A stretch of DNA of 5,218 nucleotides from the NCBI GenBank assembly GCA_947176425.1, contig CAMWQV010000199.1, positions 1 to 5,218 on the forward strand. The letters are read 5' to 3'. The first letter of the stretch is position 1, and each line of letters begins with the position of its first letter. The stretch comes from an uncultured Clostridia bacterium. GTDB taxonomy: Bacteria; Bacillota; Clostridia; Oscillospirales; Oscillospiraceae. A program made the translations under genes and the position numbers. Below, in pieces: positions 1 through 5,054 of the stretch. Under the pieces are notes generated by a model. The model was not told the origin of the DNA, made no database searches, and saw nothing but the letters and a program-made list of their open reading frames with translations.

Positions 1-692
1 TTCGTAATAATCATATCGCACCCGGCGTCCATACACATTTTAGCGGCTTTCAGCGTCGTCACCATTCCGCCGGTTCCCATTTCGCTGCCCGCATCCCCAG
101 CCAGAGCCAAAATTTCTGGTGTGATTTCCCGCACTTCCCGAATCAGCTGCGCGTTTGCGTCACGCCGCGGGTCGCCGGTATAGAGACCGTCGATATCGCT
201 CATCAGTACCAGCAGCTCAGCGTGGGCATTCACAGCGGCAATTGCGCCCAGGGTATCGTTATCGCCCACAGCGATTTCAGCGGTAGCGACAGTATCGTTT
301 TCATTGATGACCGGCAAAGCCCCCAGTTCCAGCAAACGGAACAGCGTATTCTGGAAATTCATACGGCGGTGGGAGTCCTCCACATCGGAACCGGTAAGAA
401 GAACCTGAGCGACCGTATGGTGGTATTCAGAAAACAGCTTGTCATAGATATACATCAGCTCGCATTGTCCGACAGCGGCGAGGGCCTGTTTGGTTGGGAT
501 ATCTGCCGGTTTACGGGTAAGATTCATCTTCCCAACACCCATAGCAATCGCGCCGGAGGAGACGAGAACCAATTCATGTCCCGCATTTTTCAGGTCGCTC
601 ATGACCTTGCACAGCAGCTCTACCCGGCGGATATTCAGTTTTCCGGTACCGTGGGTGAGGGTAGAGGTGCCTAATTTGATAACGATTCTCAT
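1..692 (-). CDS. proB: Glutamate 5-kinase, N-terminal part (3' end outside window)
   Basis: ProB phosphorylates the gamma-carboxyl of glutamate with ATP, the first step of proline synthesis, in the cytoplasm. Reading down from the ATG at 692 gives 230 codons of an amino acid kinase domain, then the window ends. It opens MRIVIKLGTSTL, with the nucleotide-binding Lys6 and GTS. VSSGAI follows at residues 44-49, INEND at 129-133, GDNDTLGA at 143-150, MSDIDGLYTGDPR at 164-176 and MGTGGM at 205-210. The start is set by family N-termini. No Shine-Dalgarno sequence precedes it, and the gene begins 7 bases after the ilvE stop, so translational coupling is likely. After MGTGGM the sequence is VTTLKAA, where the family usually has a TKL-type motif, so the usual lysine is Thr213. 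Whether a C-terminal PUA domain is present cannot be seen. The family call is very secure. Confidence 0.95.
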   Translation of the reverse strand, partial: MRIVIKLGTSTLTHGTGKLNIRRVELLCKVMSDLKNAGHELVLVSSGAIAMGVGKMNLTRKPADIPTKQALAAVGQCELMYIYDKLFSEYHHTVAQVLLTGSDVEDSHRRMNFQNTLFRLLELGALPVINENDTVATAEIAVGDNDTLGAIAAVNAHAELLVLMSDIDGLYTGDPRRDANAQLIREVREITPEILALAGDAGSEMGTGGMVTTLKAAKMCMDAGCDMIIT

Positions 693-699
693 TAGCCGG

Positions 700-1776
700 T
701 TACGATTTTTTCGGAACTTTGACAATCCAATGATAGGGGTCTTCAATCCGGCCCCACTGGATACCGGTCAGAGTATCATACAGCTCCTGGGCGCAGGGAC
801 CGATTTTTTGCTCATTGACCGTCAGCACCTGATCCTGGTAAGCAAAGCTGCCGATGGGGGAGATTACGGCGGCAGTACCGCAGCCCCAGGCTTCCTCAAG
901 CGCACCGCTGCGCAGGGTATCCATCAATTCGTCAACACTGATGAGGCGTTCCTCAACTTCCAGACCCTTGTCCCGCAGAAGCTGGATGCAGGAACGGCGG
1001 GTAACTCCCGGCAGAACGGAACCGGTCAGTTCAGGCGTGACAACTTTGCCGTTGATCTTGAACATCACGTTCATGCCGCCGACTTCCTCGATATATTTCC
1101 GGTGAACGCCGTCCAGCCACAGAACCTGACTGTAACCCTTTTGCTCGGCTTTATGCGCGGCACGGTTGGCGGCAGCATAGTTACCGCCGCATTTTGCGTA
1201 GCCGGTACCGCCGCGGACCGCACGAACGTCGTTATCTTCAATCAGAATATCGACGGGTTTCAGGCCGCCGGGATAATAGCTGCCTACAGGAGACAGAATA
1301 ATCAGCATTTTCGCGTGTTGGATTCCGTGAAGGCCCAAATCGATATCGGTGCAGATTTCAAAGGGACGGATATACAGGGACGCGCTGGGGACATTAGGAA
1401 CCCAGTCCTGATCAAGTTCGACGAGCTTTAAAACAGCGTTCAGCATAAAATCCGCGTCAAAATCCGGCAGTTGAATCCGTTCTGCGCTGTCACGCATACG
1501 CTGCATATTATCGGCAGGCCGGAACAGCTGCACAGAGCCGTCATCCGTCCGGTAGGCTTTCAGACCCTCGAAGACCTCAGCGCCGTAGTGGAATACTGCC
1601 GCGCCGGGATGGATGCTCAGATTTTGGAGAGGGACGATTTCAGGATCATGCCAGCCTTGCCCGGCATCGTAGTCCATTGTAAAGAGGTGGTCTGTAAAAA
1701 CCGTTCCGAAACCAAGTTTAGTCGGATCAGCCGGTTTCTGCCGCGGCGCGGTGGTTTTTGTAATTTTGATCTCCAT
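700..1776 (-). CDS. ilvE: Branched-chain amino acid aminotransferase
   Basis: This PLP enzyme interconverts leucine, isoleucine and valine with their 2-oxoacids, using glutamate/2-oxoglutarate as partner; it is cytoplasmic. The protein is a fold-type IV aminotransferase of the longer BCAT type (about 358 residues). Counting from the upstream ATG at 1785, the GGTGYAKCGGNYAAA motif spans 192-206 with the PLP lysine at 198. IEEVGGMNV at 232-240 includes the glutamate that contacts the PLP ring nitrogen, and the PLP phosphate loop near GCGTAAV is at 301-307. The CxxC redox motif of mammalian BCATs is absent. I prefer the ATG at 1776 (MEIKITKTTAP, the common family N-terminus): AAGGAG at 1787-1792 lies 10 bases before it but only 1 base before the ATG at 1785. 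The latter would add three residues. It follows the membrane-protein gene by 48 bases and precedes proB by 7, so an operon is likely. Confidence 0.95.
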   Translation of the reverse strand: MEIKITKTTAPRQKPADPTKLGFGTVFTDHLFTMDYDAGQGWHDPEIVPLQNLSIHPGAAVFHYGAEVFEGLKAYRTDDGSVQLFRPADNMQRMRDSAERIQLPDFDADFMLNAVLKLVELDQDWVPNVPSASLYIRPFEICTDIDLGLHGIQHAKMLIILSPVGSYYPGGLKPVDILIEDNDVRAVRGGTGYAKCGGNYAAANRAAHKAEQKGYSQVLWLDGVHRKYIEEVGGMNVMFKINGKVVTPELTGSVLPGVTRRSCIQLLRDKGLEVEERLISVDELMDTLRSGALEEAWGCGTAAVISPIGSFAYQDQVLTVNEQKIGPCAQELYDTLTGIQWGRIEDPYHWIVKVPKKS

Positions 1777-1786
1777 GTGAATCATG

Positions 1787-1792
1787 CTCCTT
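1787..1792 (-). promoter_or_regulatory. Ribosome binding site deciding the ilvE start
   Basis: AAGGAG on the minus strand. It is 10 bases from the ATG at 1776 but only 1 base from the ATG at 1785, which is too close for initiation. This favours the shorter ilvE protein. Confidence 0.7.
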
Positions 1793-1824
1793 AATTAAAT
1801 ATCTACAAAATATCTGCAACCTTT

Positions 1825-2619
1825 TCAGGCTTTTGCCTTTTTTGCTTGTTTCTGTTCCGTTTTTTCGGGTTCTTCCGGAAGTTCCTCCGGTTCCCGGCGG
1901 AGAAAGAGATAAACGCTCATGACCAGCGCGCAGCCGAGAAACAGCAGGCGGGTTTCGATCCCGGCATCCGCAGCGGCGGCCAGACAGAGAATCACCGTCA
2001 TATCCGCCGTAAAAAGAAACGTCCGCAGACCGCTCTCATGACGGCAGAAACCGGCCAGCAGGGAAAAGGAATAGGCTACCATCGACGCTGACAGAATCGG
2101 CAAATAATATCTGGGAAATACCGGATCGTCCTCCAGCGGCAGATACACCGCCAGAACAAAAAACACGCCGAAAAACATCAGCGGCAGCAGCGGGACAAAA
2201 GAAATTTCTGCTTTTGCCCGAATCTGGCGATTCAGGATCACCAATCCGGCTCCGGCGGCAATCGCCAGCAGTCCCGCAGCGCCTGCCGCTATTTCGCCAT
2301 GCAAAAACGCGTTTACTGCCATCAGTGCGCCTCCAGCCACCAGCAAAAAGCTTCCCAATACCGCGGCGGTCAGCTGCTGCTGATTGGGCGGCGCGAACAG
2401 GTCGGTAAAGTCTGCGCTGCGTTTTGGCAGACGGAAGCACAGTATCAGCTCCGCCGCCGCGCAAATCACCAGCAATACCGGAAGAAGCGTTCCGGGAACA
2501 GAAGATTTCGATAATCCTGTAGCCGCCTCAAAGCCGGTTTGGTTCTGAAGCAGGCGCAGCACCAGCAGCACGGCTCCGGCACACCACAGCCGTCCTATAC
2601 GGGTCAATAAATCTTTCAT
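1825..2619 (-). CDS. Polytopic membrane protein of unknown function
   Basis: I do not recognise the family. The 264-residue protein has about eight hydrophobic segments, near residues 12-23, 42-63, 83-105, 109-129, 141-160, 172-192, 200-217 and 223-241. A hydrophilic tail from 241 to 264 is rich in Glu, Lys and Pro (RREPEELPEEPEKTEQ, then KKAKA), presumably cytoplasmic. The first loop contains NQTGFEAATGLSKSSVPG (residues 26-43), which looks like a structured segment. No transporter, enzyme or sensor motif is visible. The ATG at 2619 is chosen because AAAGGGTG lies 7 bases upstream and the protein starts with a basic, then hydrophobic, segment. The open frame continues upstream to 2814, but that part crosses the promoter and the spoIID start. 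It is the first gene of a probable operon with ilvE and proB, and is divergent from spoIID. The gene is real with high confidence; its role is unknown. Confidence 0.88.
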   Translation of the reverse strand: MKDLLTRIGRLWCAGAVLLVLRLLQNQTGFEAATGLSKSSVPGTLLPVLLVICAAAELILCFRLPKRSADFTDLFAPPNQQQLTAAVLGSFLLVAGGALMAVNAFLHGEIAAGAAGLLAIAAGAGLVILNRQIRAKAEISFVPLLPLMFFGVFFVLAVYLPLEDDPVFPRYYLPILSASMVAYSFSLLAGFCRHESGLRTFLFTADMTVILCLAAAADAGIETRLLFLGCALVMSVYLFLRREPEELPEEPEKTEQKQAKKAKA

Positions 2620-2656
2620 GACATACACCCTTTCACGGGAAAATTTTATCTGTAGC

Positions 2657-2685
2657 AGTATATCACATCCGATTCGGTTTGTCAT
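2657..2685 (-). promoter_or_regulatory. Sigma-A promoter of the membrane protein-ilvE-proB operon
   Basis: On the minus strand the -35 box ATGACA (2685-2680) and the -10 box TATACT (2662-2657) are separated by exactly 17 bases, with a TGn extended -10 (TGATATACT). Transcription would start near 2650, about 30 bases before the start codon at 2619. No convincing promoter is seen between the membrane-protein gene and ilvE, so this one may serve all three genes. The spacer holds a short palindrome, CCGATTCGG (2669-2677), that could bind a regulator. Confidence 0.75.
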
Positions 2686-2802
2686 CATATTTTGTCGCAG
2701 ATACTGACAGAAAATTTTGCGGAATGATTTGGCGATATTAACATCTGAGGACATTTTTGGGACAAGCGGCTCATATGATATCGCGAAGGGGATGATATAC
2801 GA

Positions 2803-3807
2803 ATGGGAAAACACGTCGCAATCGCGTTTCTGCTGATATTTCTTGTCTTTTTTCTGCCGTTCCTATGGGGAGAATCTACAGTTGTCACCGCGCCGGACCC
2901 GCCAGCTGAGGCCGTTGATGCAGCGCCGCCTCCGCCGGACGACACACAGAAAACGAAACACGATGCGTCCACAGCCATTACCGTTTTGACCGGCGGCCAG
3001 CCGCAGCAGATGGATTTGGAAACCTATTTGATTGGCGTTGTACGCGCAGAGATGCCGGCGTCCTTTGAACTGGAGGCGTTAAAGGCCCAGGCAGTTGCCG
3101 CCCGGACCTATACGCTGCATAAAATTTCCAACGGCGGCAGCGCAAATCATCCGGATGCGGACGCCTGTGATAATATTACCTGCTGTCAGGCGTTCAAAAG
3201 CTATGAAGAAGCGGCCTCCGATTGGGGCGGTGATGCGCAGGTTTTTGAAGAAAAAATACGGCAGGCCGTGACGGAAACGGATGGGGAGTGTATTCTCTAT
3301 GAAGGACAGCCGGTGCTGGCAGTATTTCACTCATCCTCTGCCGGTGTCACACAGGACGCGGCGGCGGTATGGAGCGGGAGCCTGCCGTATCTGCAAAGCG
3401 TAGAGACGCCGGAAAATGCGGATACGGTTCCAAATTATTACTCAACAGCCAGTTTTTCCGCCTCAGAATTGAAAAATAAACTGCAAAACGCTCTGCCGGA
3501 AGCGGATTTGACCGGCAGTCCGTCGAACTGGTTCACCAATATCCAGCAGCAGCCGAACGGTACTGTCACTGCGGTATCTGTCGGCGGGGTCACGGTCAGC
3601 GGGGTAAAGCTGCGGGGGATTTTGGAACTGCGCAGCGCATGTTTTACCATATCTTTTGCAGGGGATACCGTGACGTTTTCGGTAACAGGCTACGGACACG
3701 GAGTAGGAATGAGCCAGTACGGTGCGAATGCTCTGGCTGCAGGCGGTATGGGGTATCAGGATATTTTGTCCTGGTATTATACCGGTACAACGGTCGGACA
3801 GCCGTAA
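2803..3807 (+). CDS. spoIID: Stage II sporulation protein D (engulfment lytic transglycosylase)
   Basis: SpoIID cleaves peptidoglycan glycan strands at the engulfing mother-cell membrane, working with SpoIIP and SpoIIM. The 334-residue protein has an N-terminal membrane anchor (about 5-22), a Pro/Ala-rich linker (30-47) and a SpoIID/LytB domain from about 57 to the end. Hallmarks are LETYLIGVVRAEMP at 72-85 with the probable catalytic Glu83, LKAQAVAARTYTL at 93-105, HSSSAG at 176-181 and GYGHGVGMSQYGANAL at 296-311, then a YYTGT end. The presumed zinc site is H116-x5-C122-x4-C127-C128; clostridial relatives usually read HC where this one reads CC. AAGGGGATGA (2786-2795) is an extended ribosome binding site ending 7 bases before the ATG. 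The family is normally under mother-cell sigma-E control; the upstream match here is weak. A small unknown gene follows after 45 bases. Confidence 0.95.
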   Translation: MGKHVAIAFLLIFLVFFLPFLWGESTVVTAPDPPAEAVDAAPPPPDDTQKTKHDASTAITVLTGGQPQQMDLETYLIGVVRAEMPASFELEALKAQAVAARTYTLHKISNGGSANHPDADACDNITCCQAFKSYEEAASDWGGDAQVFEEKIRQAVTETDGECILYEGQPVLAVFHSSSAGVTQDAAAVWSGSLPYLQSVETPENADTVPNYYSTASFSASELKNKLQNALPEADLTGSPSNWFTNIQQQPNGTVTAVSVGGVTVSGVKLRGILELRSACFTISFAGDTVTFSVTGYGHGVGMSQYGANALAAGGMGYQDILSWYYTGTTVGQP

Positions 3808-3839
3808 AAAGCCGCCGGTTTTGGGACATACTAAGGACC

Positions 3840-3846
3840 GGAGGTG
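3840..3846 (+). promoter_or_regulatory. Ribosome binding site of the small gene after spoIID
   Basis: GGAGGTG, 6 bases from the ATG at 3853; it supports translation of this small gene and rules against the in-frame GTG at 3844. The bases ACCGG at 3837-3841 could pair with CCGGT at 3815-3819, a short stem that would partly cover the site; this is only a possibility. Confidence 0.7.
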
Positions 3847-3852
3847 AAACGC

Positions 3853-4107
3853 ATGAAAAACGACCATGAGAGCCTGCCGCCGGAACGCAAACCCGGCTGG
3901 CCCGAAGGTGACGACGATGTCATCAACAAATACGGCACCTATGAAATTCAGCGGACAAATGGAATAGAAAATCCGTATCCGATGATTGCGCAGGGAATCT
4001 CTCCGCAGGAAGCCGCCGTACAGCTGCGGGAAGCGGAACAGTGGCGGGCTAAGAAACCGGACCGTCCACAGAAGAGAACGTCTGCAAAAGAGCATCAGAC
4101 TGGATGA
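3853..4107 (+). CDS. Small hydrophilic protein of unknown function
   Basis: I do not recognise this 84-residue protein. It has no membrane segment, signal peptide or cysteine. The N-terminus is Pro/charge-rich (residues 1-21). The middle, DDVINKYGTYEIQRTNGIENPYP (21-43), looks like a compact conserved core. A likely helix at 50-67 (SPQEAAVQLREAEQWRAK) leads into a basic tail. Start choice: GGAGGTG at 3840-3846 lies 6 bases before the ATG at 3853. A GTG at 3844 in the same frame is part of that ribosome binding site and is unlikely to be the start. It follows spoIID by 45 bases on the same strand with no terminator between, so co-transcription during sporulation is plausible but not shown. Its last 59 bases overlap the end of the convergent hydrolase gene. 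Confidence 0.8.
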   Translation: MKNDHESLPPERKPGWPEGDDDVINKYGTYEIQRTNGIENPYPMIAQGISPQEAAVQLREAEQWRAKKPDRPQKRTSAKEHQTG

Positions 4108-4645
4108 TCTCCGCCCCAATATTCCGCATATCCGCAAGATTCGCCTGCTGAATGGCATCCGTATTGGAGGAACAGCAGTCGGCGGCTATGACGACATGAT
4201 AATCTAAAGAAACGGCGTCATAGCAGGTCGTCCGGATGCAGTTCGGCGTTGTCGTACCGGTTAGAATGAGCGTATCAACTTCCAGACGGCGCAGAAGCAG
4301 ATCTAGGGAGGTCTGGAAAAAGGCCGAATAGCGGGGCTTGATGATCTCATAGTCTGTATCAATACGACCAAATTCCGGCGGATTTTCTACGGACAGCGGA
4401 CCCGTACTGCCTGGTGTCAGGGGTTTGCCGCCTCTGGCCCAGGCGTCGCGGCGGGGCAGTTCCACATCGCTGCCGTCAGGACGGTAGGCGCGGTTGATAA
4501 AAATAACTGGTATTCCGTTTTTCCGGCAGGCCCCGATCACACGGGCGCAGGCCGGAACAGTTTTTTTTGCGTCACGAATGCACAGCGGCGATTCCGGATT
4601 CAGAAATCCGTTCTGCATATCGATAATCAGCAGGGCATATTTCAT
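4049..4645 (-). CDS. Cysteine hydrolase of the isochorismatase superfamily
   Basis: A 198-residue cytoplasmic hydrolase with the complete Asp-Lys-Cys triad of the superfamily: Asp9 in LLIIDMQNGF, Lys103 in IIKPRYSAF and Cys136 in TGTTTPNCIRTT, the nucleophile. The Asp/His metal-site pattern of nicotinamidase is absent: the segment after the second strand reads FINRAYRPDGSDVELPRRDAW (49-69). An amidohydrolase of the RutB/N-carbamoylsarcosine type or an uncharacterised clostridial relative is therefore more likely than PncA. The substrate cannot be read from the sequence. AGGAGG at 4655-4660 lies 9 bases before the ATG, and the gene has its own near-consensus promoter. The 3' end overlaps the convergent small gene by 59 bases, and upstream it is head-to-head with the toxin-antitoxin module. 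Length is normal for the family. Superfamily assignment is secure; no specific enzyme name is justified. Confidence 0.92.
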   Translation of the reverse strand: MKYALLIIDMQNGFLNPESPLCIRDAKKTVPACARVIGACRKNGIPVIFINRAYRPDGSDVELPRRDAWARGGKPLTPGSTGPLSVENPPEFGRIDTDYEIIKPRYSAFFQTSLDLLLRRLEVDTLILTGTTTPNCIRTTCYDAVSLDYHVVIAADCCSSNTDAIQQANLADMRNIGAEIIQSDALLQTFSSVDGPVS

Positions 4646-4686
4646 AAAGCGTGTCCTCCTATACAGTTTTTCCTGTCGCTAATCAG

Positions 4687-4715
4687 ATTTTAATTTCTTG
4701 GGCAGAGTATGTCAA
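4687..4715 (-). promoter_or_regulatory. Sigma-A promoter of the cysteine hydrolase gene
   Basis: On the minus strand TTGACA (4715-4710) is followed after exactly 17 bases by TAAAAT (4692-4687). Transcription would start near 4680, giving a leader of about 35 bases that includes the AGGAGG at 4655-4660. This near-consensus vegetative promoter suggests constitutive expression; no clear operator overlaps it. Confidence 0.75.
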
Positions 4716-4756
4716 CGTAAATTTTTCATTTCGCTGGCATGGGAGAAGTTTCTTTA

Positions 4757-4785
4757 TTGACATTCCCGAAAACTTATAATACAAT
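4757..4785 (+). promoter_or_regulatory. Sigma-A promoter of the toxin-antitoxin operon
   Basis: TTGACA (4757-4762), 17 bases, then TACAAT (4780-4785): a perfect -35 and near-perfect -10. The expected start is near 4792. A TATAAT string at 4775-4780 sits only 12 bases from this -35 and so is probably not the -10 used. The -10 box lies inside the first unit of the tandem palindromic repeat at 4776-4810. Confidence 0.8.
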
Positions 4786-4810
4786 ATATTACAGTAATAA
4801 AATGTATTAC
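4776..4810 (+). repeat. Two tandem 17-bp near-palindromic units, likely antitoxin operator
   Basis: Unit 1 (4776-4792) is ATAATACAATATATTAC and unit 2 (4794-4810) is GTAATAAAATGTATTAC; they agree at 14 of 17 positions with an 18-base period. Each unit is RTAATA-N5-TATTAC, an inverted repeat, perfect in unit 2 and with one mismatch in unit 1. The inner arms also form TATTAC-A-GTAATA (4787-4799). The units cover the -10 box, the start site and the leader, ending one base before AAGGAGG. Ribbon-helix-helix antitoxins typically bind such repeated short sites as tandem dimers and repress their own operon. The operator role is inferred; the repeat is directly visible. Confidence 0.75.
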
Positions 4811-4826
4811 CAAGGAGGGATTCCCC

Positions 4827-5054
4827 ATGACAACGATTTCTCTGCGTCTGGAGGACACAGACGCCCAGCTCATCAAGGAGTACGCCGGTATCAAGCAGAT
4901 GACCGTCTCTGAACTGATCCGGCAGACGGTCCTGGAGCGCATCGCGGAGGAATTTGACCTGCACGCCTATAAAAAAGCGGTCGAGACATTCCGAGACGTT
5001 CCTGCCACCTATACCCACAAGGAAGTGGGCGAACTGCTGGAGGTGTCGCCATGA
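4827..5054 (+). CDS. RelB-like antitoxin (DUF6290-type ribbon-helix-helix)
   Basis: A 75-residue antitoxin, predicted to neutralise the toxin encoded directly downstream and to repress the operon as a DNA-binding dimer. The N-terminal half matches a ribbon-helix-helix fold: a beta strand TTISLRL (residues 2-8), a helix around DAQLIKEYAGIKQ (12-24), a turn at MTVSE and a second helix ELIRQTVLERIAEEFD (29-44). The C-terminal half, from about 45 (LHAYKKAVETFRD...), is the probable toxin-wrapping segment. AAGGAGG (4812-4818) lies 8 bases before the ATG. The stop codon overlaps the toxin start as ATGA (5051-5054), the usual coupling in type II modules. The family name rests on resemblance to clostridial RelB/DUF6290 antitoxins that start with a very similar MTTISLRL segment. 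The pair assignment is strong. Confidence 0.9.
   Translation: MTTISLRLEDTDAQLIKEYAGIKQMTVSELIRQTVLERIAEEFDLHAYKKAVETFRDVPATYTHKEVGELLEVSP

Noticed and set aside
490..1431. Long plus-strand open frame of 313 codons opposite ilvE and proB
   Set aside because: It is antisense to two secure enzymes, has no ribosome binding site, and its translation shows no family motif; it reflects the codon pattern of the real genes.
1827..1843. AGGC-TTTT-GCCT hairpin followed by a T run on the plus strand
   Set aside because: The stem has only four pairs and points in the plus direction, where no gene ends. On the minus strand the T run is absent, so it cannot terminate the membrane-protein transcript.
2620..2814. 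Upstream extension of the membrane-protein frame to 2814
   Set aside because: It would run through the sigma-A promoter and past the spoIID start codon. The ATG at 2619 has a ribosome binding site and gives a natural membrane-protein N-terminus.
3463..4158. Minus-strand open frame of 231 codons opposite spoIID
   Set aside because: It lies across the conserved GYGHGVGMSQYGA-coding part of spoIID and the small gene, with Arg/Phe/Leu-rich shadow composition and no motif.
4775..4780. Perfect TATAAT as -10 box of the toxin-antitoxin promoter
   Set aside because: It lies only 12 bases from TTGACA and has no other good -35; TACAAT at 4780-4785 has the ideal 17-base spacing.
4683..5018. Minus-strand open frame opposite the antitoxin
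   Set aside because: It overlaps the antitoxin gene and both promoters, and has no plausible product.
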